A DNA stretch of 64,000 bases from Hamadaea sp013361475 (lineage in GTDB: Bacteria > Actinomycetota > Actinomycetes > Mycobacteriales > Micromonosporaceae). The notes beneath the pieces are model-generated. The model was not told the DNA's origin. It did no database searches and saw nothing but the letters and a program-made list of their open reading frames with translations. A program made the position numbers and the translations under genes. The DNA is taken from the NCBI RefSeq assembly GCF_040654195.1, contig NZ_JBFAHM010000001.1, positions 248,001 to 312,000 on the forward strand, given 5' to 3'. Below, piece after piece: positions 9,764 through 16,971 of this stretch. Each line of letters opens with the position of its first letter. The first letter of the stretch is position 1.

Positions 9764-10561
9764 ATGACGGAGACACAGGCGATGTCGGGTGCCGCGGGGG
9801 CCTCGGCGAATCCGGTCGATGAGGGTGACGCGGAGGCGAACGCCTCGGCTGCCCGGACGGCCGTCGGTCGCGCGACAGTCCCCGCAGACACCATCACGTC
9901 GGCCGGTGAGGAAACTCCAGCGGGCTCCGGAGACACCGCTCCTGGGCGGTCCCCGTCCGCTGAGGCTTCCAAGGCCGAGACCACAGGCAGCAGCACGACG
10001 AGTTTCACCCGCCCGCCGGGGATGACTCCGCCCGCGGAGCGTCCGCCGGCCGGGGCGCCGCCCCGCGGCGCGGCGACCGTCGGCCGTACCCCGCTGAAAT
10101 CGGTCCAGGCAGCCGGTCAGCTGGGCGCGGCCCGGGTGACCGAGGCTGTCCGCGCGGCCCGATCCAACGTGAGCGCCGCCGCCTCCCGCGGCCCGCGGCG
10201 CGCGCGTCTGGCGGTCAAGCGGATCGACCCGTGGTCGGTGATGAAGTTCTCGTTCGCCGTGTCGCTCGTCCTCTTCCTGGTCGTGATCGTCGCGACCTCC
10301 GTGCTCTACCTGGCGCTGAACGCGATGGGTGTCTTCGACTCCATCAACAGCAGCATCGGTGAGCTGGCCAGCTCCAGCGGTGGTGGTTCGACCGCGGGCG
10401 ACTTCAAGATCACGGCGGGTGGCGTCATCGGCACCGCGGCCCTGATCGGTGCGGTCAACGTGGTGCTGTTCACCGCACTGGCCACGCTCGGCGCGTTCAT
10501 CTACAACGTCTGCTCCGACCTGGTCGGCGGCATCGAGGTGACGCTCGCCGAGCGCGACTGA
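9764..10561 (+). CDS. DUF3566 membrane protein
   Basis: 265 residues. The first 150 are a low-complexity Ala/Pro/Thr-rich cytoplasmic tail. Then comes the DUF3566 core: ARLAVKRIDPWSVMKFSF, a membrane helix, an extracytoplasmic loop rich in Ser and Gly, a second helix, and the ending ATLGAFIYNVCSDLVGG. This is the same gene that follows gyrA in mycobacteria (Rv0007) and streptomycetes. Its role is not established; the place next to gyrase is conserved. ATG 9764 is almost contiguous with the gyrA stop; ATG 9782 is a possible alternative start. Confidence 0.85.
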   Translation: MTETQAMSGAAGASANPVDEGDAEANASAARTAVGRATVPADTITSAGEETPAGSGDTAPGRSPSAEASKAETTGSSTTSFTRPPGMTPPAERPPAGAPPRGAATVGRTPLKSVQAAGQLGAARVTEAVRAARSNVSAAASRGPRRARLAVKRIDPWSVMKFSFAVSLVLFLVVIVATSVLYLALNAMGVFDSINSSIGELASSSGGGSTAGDFKITAGGVIGTAALIGAVNVVLFTALATLGAFIYNVCSDLVGGIEVTLAERD

Positions 10562-10574
10562 CCAACGAAACGAA

Positions 10575-10609
10575 CGCGGCCGGGTGGCATCCATGACCAC
10601 CCGGCCGCG
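10575..10609 (+). terminator. Strong hairpin after the gyrA-DUF3566 operon
   Basis: Perfect 13-bp inverted repeat (10575-10587 with 10597-10609, CGCGGCCGGGTGG and its complement) with a 9-base loop, beginning 14 bases past the DUF3566 stop. There is no U-tract, as is common for actinobacterial terminators. Confidence 0.75.
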
Positions 10610-10668
10610 CCACACCGATACCGATTTGGGTCGGACCCAGATCGTGCGGTAAGGTTCGTTGTCGCTGA

Positions 10669-10742
10669 GGGGCTATAGCTCAGTCGGTTAGAGCGCAGAG
10701 CTGATAACTCTGAGGTCGCTGGTTCGATTCCAGCTAGCCCCA
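10669..10742 (+). tRNA. tRNA-Ile (anticodon GAT)
   Basis: 74-base cloverleaf with acceptor GGGGCTA pairing with TAGCCCC and discriminator A. The anticodon stem is CAGAG/CTCTG around loop CTGATAA, anticodon GAT at 10703-10705, and the T arm contains GGTTCGATTCC. No CCA is fully encoded beyond the first bases. Location after gyrA is typical for Actinobacteria. Confidence 0.96.
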
Positions 10743-10794
10743 CCCTTCACCCCATGGCACGAGCGCCGTCTCGACGAGCACAAAGGTGTGCATC

Positions 10795-10923
10795 ATGTGG
10801 AAGAAGCTTCTGATCATCGCTGGTGTCGTCGGCGCGGCCGCGCTCATCGCGAAGAAGGTCAAGGACGCCAACCACGATCGGGCGGTCTGGCACGAGGCGA
10901 TTACCGCCACGGACGCTCGCTAG
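10795..10923 (+). CDS. DLW-39-type small membrane protein
   Basis: A 42-residue product beginning MWKKLLIIAGVVGAAALIAK and continuing with a basic then acidic tail (KVKDANHDRAVWHEAI). One membrane helix covers residues 4-20. AAAGG at 10782-10786 is well placed for ATG 10795. Size, the single helix, the ...VWHEA... tail and the position between tRNA-Ile and tRNA-Ala match the actinobacterial DLW-39 family, although the DLW motif reads AVW here. The function of the family is unknown. Confidence 0.75.
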   Translation: MWKKLLIIAGVVGAAALIAKKVKDANHDRAVWHEAITATDAR

Positions 10924-10969
10924 CCCGGGGGTCGACCTGATCCGCTGTGGTAGAAATGCTCACAGCGTC

Positions 10970-11042
10970 GGGGCCTTAGCTCAATTGGCAGAGCACCGCC
11001 TTTGCAAGGCGGGGGTTAGGAGTTCGATTCTCCTAGGCTCCA
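10970..11042 (+). tRNA. tRNA-Ala (anticodon TGC), 3' part rebuilt by an integrated element
   Basis: 73-base cloverleaf, anticodon TGC at 11003-11005 in stem CCGCC/GGCGG. Acceptor GGGGCCT pairs with AGGCTCC, which includes one G-T wobble pair. The 3' portion from 11001 on is duplicated at 12718-12768. The distal copy reads AGGCCCC and would pair perfectly with the 5' strand, so the 3' end in place now is probably the one brought in by the element. The gene still folds and should work. Confidence 0.96.
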
Positions 11043-11051
11043 CTCCTCACC
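11001..11051 (+). repeat. attL: tRNA-side direct repeat
   Basis: 51 bases beginning TTTGCAAGGCGGGGGTTAGG that match 12718-12768 with one mismatch (T at 11039, C at 12756). They cover the anticodon-to-3' end half of tRNA-Ala plus 9 flanking bases, the usual recombination site for tyrosine integrases. Confidence 0.92.
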
Positions 11052-11750
11052 ATCCTGATCAGACGGCTGATCGGCGATCTTGCTATTCGGCAACCGTCGA
11101 TCGTTTTGATCAAAACTCGGCGTTTCCTCGGCGACAGGGCCGAAGGTCTCCCGCACGCGGCGGTCGTAGTCGGTCGGCGCGTGCGTGTAGAGGTTGAGAG
11201 TCGTTGTCGCCTTCTCGTGGCCCATGATTCGCTGCACGACGTTGACCGGCAGTCGGTCGAGCACGAGCCACGTGGCGTACGAGTGCCGGAGATCGTGGAA
11301 GCGCAGACCGCCCGACGCCTTCCGTGCGATGTGCGCCACCGCTTCCCGTTCGGTGTAGAACTCGGCCGACCACTCGATGCCCTCAGCGTCCGGCCAATGG
11401 GCGACATAGCGGTGAGCGCCGCTCTCCACGATCCGGCCCAGCAGCCCGGCGCGAACGAGCAAGGGCCGCCAGACTTGCCGCCGGAAATTCGATCGCCGGT
11501 ACGCCGTCCCGTTGGCCGTCGTGAAGACGAGATCACCCGCCGAAGGCTGGTGCCGATCGAACAGGGCGTGAAGCTCCTTCACCACGAACGGTGGAAGCGG
11601 GATGGTGCGCACGCCCGCACGGGTCTTCGGGTACGGCTTGATCGTCACTTCCTCCGCCGTCTCCACCGCCACCTGTGACACCCGCAGCGTGGCCGCATCA
11701 AGGCGGCCCTTGCGGGCCGCGTGCGCCGTCGCCAACGGGGGCCGGGCCAA
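11016..11750 (-). pseudogene. int: Truncated tyrosine integrase
   Basis: C-terminal half of a phage/ICE-type site-specific recombinase. Visible catalytic parts are the beta-hairpin KTRAGVRTIPLPP, the HDLRHSYATWLV box (His and the second Arg), GHEKATTT (His) and NLYTH with the nucleophilic Tyr. The N-terminal arm and core-binding domains and the segment carrying the first catalytic Arg are missing: the frame is closed by TAG near 11795 and has only a TTG as possible start. Full-length relatives have about 380-450 residues against 244 here. The last dozen codons lie inside the att repeat and end within tRNA-Ala, as is usual for integrases beside their target. Almost certainly inactive. Confidence 0.85.
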
Positions 11751-12237
11751 CGGCCGGCCGCTCGCCGGGAACGGGACTGCGGCCCTGGGGGCCTAGCCCG
11801 CCCGGCGGCGGTGTTAGCCCCCGCGACGGCGCGCAGCAGCAGGCGGCCCGCATCCGGAGGCGATCAGCATCACGGCCGACGAGTCACGGACCAGCGTGAC
11901 CGGCTCCGACCAGCTCAACCGCGATCACGCGGGAGCGGACGGATTCGGCCGGCAAGGGCGCTGCCTCCGGCGGGAGCGCTCGGGCTCCAGGATGGCTGAG
12001 CACATCCCGTCACCGACGACCCAGGCGGAGCCGACCCGGAACCTGCCCTCCTGGTCAAGGTCGTTCTGCAAGTGTGGAGCTCCACCTTGACCAGGAGGGC
12101 AGAACCCGGGTCCACGGTGTGTGGGTCGACGGCGACGGGATGGCGTACGCGAGCGCAAGGTGGAGTTGACGTACTCGCCAGCGCTGGCGAGCAGGCCGAC
12201 TGCGTGGCTATTGACCTGTGCCGGGACAATTCACGTC
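11751..12237. other. Gene-free interior of the element remnant
   Basis: About 490 bases with no ORF of coding character. The 5' part of the integrase gene should lie here but is not recognisable. The only structure is the long inverted repeat at 12042-12103. Confidence 0.5.
12042..12103. repeat. 20-bp perfect inverted repeat with nested palindrome
   Basis: Arms 12042-12061 (CCTGCCCTCCTGGTCAAGGT) and 12084-12103 are exact reverse complements around 22 bases. The loop side contains a second palindrome GTGGAGCTCCAC at 12074-12085 that overlaps the right arm, so two alternative hairpins are possible. It could be a terminator, a recombinase or Rep-type site, or the ends of a tiny deleted transposon; there is no U-tract. 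Confidence 0.7.
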
Positions 12238-12570
12238 ATGGCTGACGAGGACTTCATCACGCGTGGGGGAGTCGCCTACGTCGGCATTCGAGACAGGTGG
12301 CCGTTCTATTTGCGGGGCAAGTACGCGAACTGGCCGCTCGCCGAACTCCGCGTTGGCGACGACGAGATCATGATTTCCTCGCTCTTCGGGAAGTCCGTTG
12401 TCACCCAGGCCAATCTAGTTTCGATCTCCCGCTTTGGCCGCATCCCCGTCTTCTCTGACGGCTTCAAGTTCGTTCTCCGAGATAGTCGCGAGGCGGTCGT
12501 CTTCTGGGCGTTCTGGGGGCCAACCGTACGTGGCGCGTTGCAGAGCCGAGGCTGGAACGTGGTCGGATAG
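12238..12570 (+). CDS. Small hypothetical protein inside the element remnant
   Basis: 110 residues from ATG 12238 (the frame is open from GTG 12121, but that extension is Arg-rich and reads as non-coding). It has alternating short strands with conserved-looking aromatics (ANWPLAELRVGDDEIMISS; FGRIPVFSDGFKF; AVVFWAFWG) and no Cys. The strand-rich pattern ending in a helix resembles a bacterial PH-like fold; this is a guess from pattern only. No good ribosome site precedes the ATG. It is the only intact-looking gene left in the element and may be cargo or captured host sequence. Confidence 0.55.
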   Translation: MADEDFITRGGVAYVGIRDRWPFYLRGKYANWPLAELRVGDDEIMISSLFGKSVVTQANLVSISRFGRIPVFSDGFKFVLRDSREAVVFWAFWGPTVRGALQSRGWNVVG

Positions 12571-12717
12571 TGGGGCTAACCACGAATTGCAGGCTCGGCG
12601 GAAACTCGGCGGGAGGGTCGCCGAGCGCCCACGACAGACGGCAGCGGACGACAACGGCGACCCAGCGTCAGACGCAGAGACGCCCCCGATGATCAAGGTC
12701 ACCGGAGGCGGTCATCG

Positions 12718-12768
12718 TTTGCAAGGCGGGGGTTAGGAGTTCGATTCTCCTAGGCCCCACTCCTCACC
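12718..12768 (+). repeat. attR: distal direct repeat
   Basis: Second copy of the tRNA-Ala 3' half (50 of 51 bases identical to 11001-11051). It carries AGGCCCC, the perfect complement of the tRNA 5' acceptor strand, and so is probably the original host 3' end displaced by integration. The DUF998 stop codon at 12764-12766 lies inside it. Confidence 0.92.
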
Positions 12769-13459
12769 TCGCGCGGAGCGCCGCCATTCCCGCCGGGACG
12801 GCGAGAATGGCGATCTCCACTCCGAACAGCATCCGCTGCAGCAGTCCGTCGATCGGGTACTGCTGAAGGAATTGGGCGACGCTCCAACTCGGAGCCATGT
12901 CCGGCAGGCGACTCGCCAGGCAGCCGAGCATCAGTACGCAGCCGGCCACCGACAGCAGCCGTACCGACGTCGCCGCTCGCCCCGAACCGGTACGCAGCCG
13001 CCCCGCCAGGAAGAGTCCGGCGATCGGGAGGATGCCCAGTACGCCTACGGCCGCGAACCGGTGAATCCAGCCCGAGGTCGACGTGACCGCGGCACCGGGA
13101 TCGGTCGGGAACAGCGCCACGAGGACGACCGAGACGATCCACGCGCTCATCAGTGTCGCAGGCATCCCGCGGAGGCGTACGCCGATCCGGCGGGCCCCGG
13201 TGACGACTGCGGTTCCGGCGAATGCCAGCGCGAACACCGCTCCCGTGAACAATGTGGCCGCCCCGGCTCCGGCGTAGACGTAGAGGCTGGCCGGTGTCGC
13301 GAAGGGATTCACCTCGTCGGTGTACGCGAAGATCAGCACCAGCATCGAGATCGCCGACGCCGCCAGGGTGAGGAGAGCGGCCTTGCCGTTGCCGACGACA
13401 TCGACAATCGTGTCCGTCGGTCGCCGGTAGATCTCGGGGTACGTCGCGTAATTCGCCAT
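12764..13459 (-). CDS. DUF998 family integral membrane protein
   Basis: 231 residues with about six membrane helices in the arrangement of DUF998. The first, LLTLAASAISMLVLIFAY, is followed by a loop with YTDEVNPFATPASLYVYAG, and later by GWIHRFAAVGVLGILPIAGLF with a His in a membrane-side position. The family function is unknown. The start ATG at 13459 begins MANYATYPEIYRRPTD. Its 3' end reaches into attR, so before integration it was convergent with tRNA-Ala and only a few bases from it. Confidence 0.75.
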   Translation of the reverse strand: MANYATYPEIYRRPTDTIVDVVGNGKAALLTLAASAISMLVLIFAYTDEVNPFATPASLYVYAGAGAATLFTGAVFALAFAGTAVVTGARRIGVRLRGMPATLMSAWIVSVVLVALFPTDPGAAVTSTSGWIHRFAAVGVLGILPIAGLFLAGRLRTGSGRAATSVRLLSVAGCVLMLGCLASRLPDMAPSWSVAQFLQQYPIDGLLQRMLFGVEIAILAVPAGMAALRAR

Positions 13460-13567
13460 GGATCAAGGCTCGAAGATTCGGCCCTTTTTCCGAATCCGGC
13501 GGCCTGGAGACTTCGAGGTCGGGGTAACCCCACCCGGTTCCTGCGGCAGCCCCGAAGGCGACGAAGA

Positions 13568-13603
13568 CAGTGAGGGCGCCCCCGGCCGGGGACGCCCTCA
13601 CTG
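13568..13603 (-). terminator. Hairpin terminator for the secreted repeat protein gene
   Basis: Perfect 11-bp stem CAGTGAGGGCG (13568-13578 with 13593-13603) starting 13 bases past the stop of the leftward gene at 13617. The loop is C/G rich. Confidence 0.8.
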
Positions 13604-13616
13604 TGGTGGTGCTTGA

Positions 13617-15728
13617 TCAGTTGGTCAGCGGACGTGCCGGGGCACCGCCGACCGTCGTGGCTCCGGTGGATCCGTTGCCGGTCACTCCCTGGACACCGGC
13701 GACTGTGGCGCTCGCGGTACCCGGGTAGAGGTAGTAGGTGCCGACGACGTCAACCACGAGGTTGATCGTCCCCTGGAGGTTGTGGACGTTGAACGCCTGG
13801 TTCGCGTCGACCAAGGTGATCGCGGCGTTCGAGACGATGGTTCCCTTCGCCGGGTTCAGGTTGCTGACCCCGGGCCGAGACATGTCCGCCGACCAGACGG
13901 TCAGCACCGTGTTGAGGGTCGGGAGGATGCCGGTGACGTTCAGCGCGAGCGCTTCCGTCGTGTTCGGGGCGACCGCGTCCGGCGTGGTGATCTTCGCGAC
14001 GCTGTTGGCGCCCAGGGCACGCGGCGTGCCCTGGCCGATGCGGCTGTCCGCGATCCGGGTGGGAGCCATCGGCGTGAACCGAAGGCCGTCGGACAGGGAG
14101 CCGTCGTCGATGATGCCGACGAGGTCGACCACGACGTGCGTATTCTGCGAGGTGTAGACGCCGAATCCGGCGACGGATCCGTCGGATACGCAGTCCCAGC
14201 ACGTGTAGGTCGGAACGACCGCCAGGTTGGGCACGACCTTCCCGGCCGCGTAGTTGACCGTCGAGGCGTTCGGCAGGCTCGAGTTGCTGTCCCACGCGGT
14301 GAGGAAGCCGGCCCGAGTCGGCGTGACGGCGGTGATGTTGAGGACCACTGCCGTGATGTGCGTGTTGAGGCTCCGGTTCACGTAGCCCACCCACAGCGGC
14401 AGGTAGTAGCCGGCGGGAAGCATGCCGCCCGCCGACCGGGTGTCGAAGATGCGCTTCGGGGTGGTCGGCTGGTACTGCCCGCCGATGTGGCCGGTGCTGG
14501 CGAGCGGGTCGTTGTTGGCCGCGTAGTAGCCGCTGACGTCGACGACCACGTGGGTGTAACCGGAGTTGTTGTAGATGGTCACCTTGCCACCGGTGCCGAC
14601 CTTGACCGTCACCGAGTTGGAGCCCAGCCAGCCCTTGGCGAAGTTGACGGAGGAAGCCGTCGGGCGGGCGACGCCCGTCGGGTAGACCGTCAGGTAGCTG
14701 TTGGCGGTCGGTCCGGTCACGGTGACGTTGAGCACGACCGACCCGACGCCCGTGGCAGGTACGCCGCCCCGGCCGGTCACCTGCAGGTTGATGACCTTGC
14801 CCGGACCGAGTGGCGCCTTTGCCGCGCCGTTGCCCGTACGCGTGTCCAGGATCCGGGTCGGCGACAGGGCGTAGTAGGTGCCCGCCGCCCCGATACGCCC
14901 GTTCACCGTCAGGTTCGTCTGGCGGTGGCCCAGCGCGGTGTTATCCGGCAGCGTGAGCGTCGCGGACTGCTGGTACTGCTTCAGCGGCGTGGTACCGATC
15001 GTCACCGTGCAGCTGGCGCCCGGCTGGAGGGTGGTGCCCGAGCAGCCGTCGGTCACGATCTTGAACGACGTCGCGCCGGTTCCACCGAGGGCGGCGGTGC
15101 CGAGGACGACTGGATCGCTGCCCTTCGCGGTGACCGTGTACGGCAGCGTCGTCCCAGTGCTGCCGATGTCCCGGGTCCCGAAGTCGAGGTTCGACGTGTT
15201 CGTCGAGGCCGCGACGTAACCGATGCTGGAATTCCAGCGGACCTCGCCCGTGATCGGCTGACCGGACAGCTCGCAGTCGAAGCTGTAGGTCGCCGCGAAG
15301 GAGGTCAGGTTGTGAGTGTCCGCGTCGCGAGTCACCTGCCGAACGGTGATCGATCCGCCGCTCTGGTTGCAACCGTGCCCGTTGGACGACATGTCCAACA
15401 GCGCATGGGTGCTGTCGGCGAACCGGGCGGCCGGATAGGTCTGGCCTTCGGTCCAGGTCTGGTCCGTCGGCGGCTGGGCACTGAGGGAACCGAAGCCTTC
15501 GCCGGTCACCGGATCGGTGGCCCAGATGCCGAAGCCTTCGCCGCTGACAGTGGTGTGCACCGTTGCTCCGTCGTAGACACCGGACTTCTCGACGGGCCAG
15601 CCGCCGTTCTGTCCGAGGTCGACCACGAACACGGTGTAGGGCGCGGCCGCGGCGACGCTCGCTGGAGTACCGAGTACGGCAGTCGCCGTGACCAGGGCAC
15701 CAGCAAGCAGGGTGCGCGAGAATCGCAT
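13617..15728 (-). CDS. Secreted protein with a choice-of-anchor-D-like region and three beta repeats
   Basis: 703 residues. The signal peptide ends near residue 29 (TPASVAAAA). Residues 30-175 form a Cys-containing domain; about 176-280 look like a choice-of-anchor-D/ASH beta sandwich (LDFGTRDIGSTGTTLPYTV, PGASCTVTI). Three repeats of about 120 residues follow at 286-404, 418-541 and 549-667. Each opens with P-RI-DTR or DSR and ends VVVDVSGYY-like, with a middle LNVT-ITP-T--YLTVY pattern. Such repeats occur in actinobacterial exported proteins, often near peptidases, and probably bind polymers or stabilise the wall-exposed part. No LPXTG motif or C-terminal membrane helix is present, so it should be released or held non-covalently. 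The ATG at 15728 is the natural start because it opens the signal peptide. Confidence 0.8.
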   Translation of the reverse strand: MRFSRTLLAGALVTATAVLGTPASVAAAAPYTVFVVDLGQNGGWPVEKSGVYDGATVHTTVSGEGFGIWATDPVTGEGFGSLSAQPPTDQTWTEGQTYPAARFADSTHALLDMSSNGHGCNQSGGSITVRQVTRDADTHNLTSFAATYSFDCELSGQPITGEVRWNSSIGYVAASTNTSNLDFGTRDIGSTGTTLPYTVTAKGSDPVVLGTAALGGTGATSFKIVTDGCSGTTLQPGASCTVTIGTTPLKQYQQSATLTLPDNTALGHRQTNLTVNGRIGAAGTYYALSPTRILDTRTGNGAAKAPLGPGKVINLQVTGRGGVPATGVGSVVLNVTVTGPTANSYLTVYPTGVARPTASSVNFAKGWLGSNSVTVKVGTGGKVTIYNNSGYTHVVVDVSGYYAANNDPLASTGHIGGQYQPTTPKRIFDTRSAGGMLPAGYYLPLWVGYVNRSLNTHITAVVLNITAVTPTRAGFLTAWDSNSSLPNASTVNYAAGKVVPNLAVVPTYTCWDCVSDGSVAGFGVYTSQNTHVVVDLVGIIDDGSLSDGLRFTPMAPTRIADSRIGQGTPRALGANSVAKITTPDAVAPNTTEALALNVTGILPTLNTVLTVWSADMSRPGVSNLNPAKGTIVSNAAITLVDANQAFNVHNLQGTINLVVDVVGTYYLYPGTASATVAGVQGVTGNGSTGATTVGGAPARPLTN

Positions 15729-15972
15729 GATGACCCCGTGAGTCTGGTAGAGGGTTGGTGGATAAAAGCAACACAAGATAAGCCCCGCCCTCAGCGTCAG
15801 GCAATCGATCATCGCGGCCGAGATTCACCGCATCTGGCCGCCGGTGTGAAGCTCGGCTGACTCCGTCACGTCTCATCCGGATGGAATCTGTCGGGAGGAG
15901 GCGGCAACCTCGACAGCACGGCGGACGTCTCTCACCATGGAGACACCAGCACCCTGAAGGGGGTTGATCGCC

Positions 15973-16527
15973 GTGGGACAGTTGACCGCCGTCCGGCCGG
16001 ATCAGGCTGAGCACGTCGACGAGTTCGACGCTTTCGTCCGCGCGCGCAAGCCCGCGCTGCTGCGGGCGGCGTACCTGCTCACCGGGGATCAGCACCTGGC
16101 TGAGGACCTCGTGCAGACTGCTCTCGCGCGGACGCACGGCTCCTGGAACCGGCTGAACGACAGCGGCAACGCCGAGGCGTACACCCGGAAGGTGATGTAT
16201 CACCTGCAGGTGAGCTGGTGGCGGCGGCGCCGGGTGGCGGAGGTGCTGCCCGGGGAGTTGCCGGACCGGCAGCGTAGCCGGATCGCGGAGGATTCCGGCC
16301 AGATCACGCTCCGGATCACCCTGCGGGCGGCGCTGTTGCGGTTGACGGCGAAGCAGCGGGCAGTGCTCGTCCTGCGGTTCTTCGAGGACCGCAGTGAAGT
16401 GGAGGCGGCGGACGCCCTCGGGGTGAGCGTCGGAACCGTGAAGTCGCAGACCTCCAAGGCATTGGCTCGCCTACGGGAGATCGCGCCCGAGCTCGAAGGT
16501 CTGATGATCGGCGGCTCGTCGAAGTGA
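15973..16527 (+). CDS. SigE-family ECF RNA polymerase sigma factor
   Basis: 184 residues with region 2 (FVRARKPALLRAAYLLTGDQHLAEDLVQTALART) and region 4 (LTAKQRAVLVLRFFEDRSEVEAADALGVSVGTVKSQTSKALARLR) joined by a short linker. This is the compact pattern of the actinobacterial SigE-like ECF family. The GTG at 15973 has AAGGGGG 9 bases upstream; a TTG at 15964 is an alternative. The next gene begins inside its stop region, suggesting coupled expression with a membrane partner. It is divergent from the secreted-protein gene, a plausible target. Confidence 0.88.
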   Translation: MGQLTAVRPDQAEHVDEFDAFVRARKPALLRAAYLLTGDQHLAEDLVQTALARTHGSWNRLNDSGNAEAYTRKVMYHLQVSWWRRRRVAEVLPGELPDRQRSRIAEDSGQITLRITLRAALLRLTAKQRAVLVLRFFEDRSEVEAADALGVSVGTVKSQTSKALARLREIAPELEGLMIGGSSK

Positions 16528-16829
16528 GCGAAGTGAGTCAGGTCGACGACACCTTGCGAATCCTGCTCCGAGATCTGGCGAAAGAGTCCGCGCGTCCGAC
16601 GATCAGGTCCGGGCGCCGGATCTCGACACGGCATGGCACAGTGTCCGCCATGCCGTCCCTGAGTACTCGAATCATCGTCGCCCTGTCCGTCGTCTATGGC
16701 GGTGCCGTCGCGGTCCTGGCGATTCTCGGCTCCGACGCCGTCGGGACGGTGGCCGCCATCGGCGGCGTGGTGATCGGCGTTCTCTGGGTCCTACGCGGGC
16801 TGTTCTTCAAGAACGAGACTCGCGCCTGA
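16524..16829 (+). CDS. Small two-helix membrane protein, possible anti-sigma partner
   Basis: 101 residues starting at the GTG that overlaps the sigma factor stop by 4 bases. Residues 1-42 are hydrophilic (DDTLRILLRDLAKES) and two membrane helices follow (IIVALSVVYGGAVAVLAIL and VGTVAAIGGVVIGVLWVL), ending in a short basic tail. The overlap and membrane topology suggest control of the upstream sigma factor, but no zinc-binding anti-sigma motif is visible. A shorter form from ATG 16650 is possible. Its last codons are the template of the tandem repeat that follows. Confidence 0.6.
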   Translation: MSEVSQVDDTLRILLRDLAKESARPTIRSGRRISTRHGTVSAMPSLSTRIIVALSVVYGGAVAVLAILGSDAVGTVAAIGGVVIGVLWVLRGLFFKNETRA

Positions 16830-16971
16830 CGGCTCAGCACGAGACCCGAGCCTGACGGCCAAGAAACGAGAATCGGGCCTGACGGCCAAGAAACGAGAAT
16901 CGGGCCTGACGGCCAAGAAACGAGAATCGGCCTGACGGCCAAGAAACGAGAATCGGGCCTGACGGCTCAGG
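16809..16971. repeat. Tandem repeat of 26-27 bp between convergent genes
   Basis: Four near-identical units at 16851-16877, 16878-16904, 16905-16930 and 16931-16957, each built from CCTGACGGCCAAGAAACGAG plus AATCGGG (the third lacks one G). A diverged unit lies at 16825-16850 and a partial one at 16958-16971. The array begins inside the last codons of the upstream gene (16809) and ends on the stop of the convergent dsbA-type gene (16967-16969). Each unit carries a small GGCC-TGAC-GGCC hairpin, so the array may act as a bidirectional transcription stop. Confidence 0.93.

Larger units (their letters stand above)
11001..12768 (-). mobile_element. Remnant integrated element at tRNA-Ala
   Basis: About 1.7 kb bounded by 51-bp direct repeats that start in the anticodon loop of tRNA-Ala and run past its 3' end. 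It contains a C-terminal integrase fragment next to the tRNA-side repeat, about 490 bases without a gene (11751-12237), and one small ORF. This is the layout of a tRNA-directed integrative element (prophage, or an actinomycete ICE of the pSAM2 kind) after loss of nearly all cargo. Replication, transfer and structural genes are absent, so the parent type cannot be told. Confidence 0.85.

Noticed and set aside
7226..10615. 1129-codon minus-strand frame across gyrA
   Set aside because: Antisense shadow of gyrA; no domain or start context.
11001..12768. Second tRNA-Ala gene at 12718
   Set aside because: Only the 3' half is present; it is the att repeat, not a complete tRNA.
16809..16971. Possible CRISPR array from evenly spaced repeats
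   Set aside because: Units are contiguous with no unique spacers and no cas gene is present; it is a simple tandem repeat.
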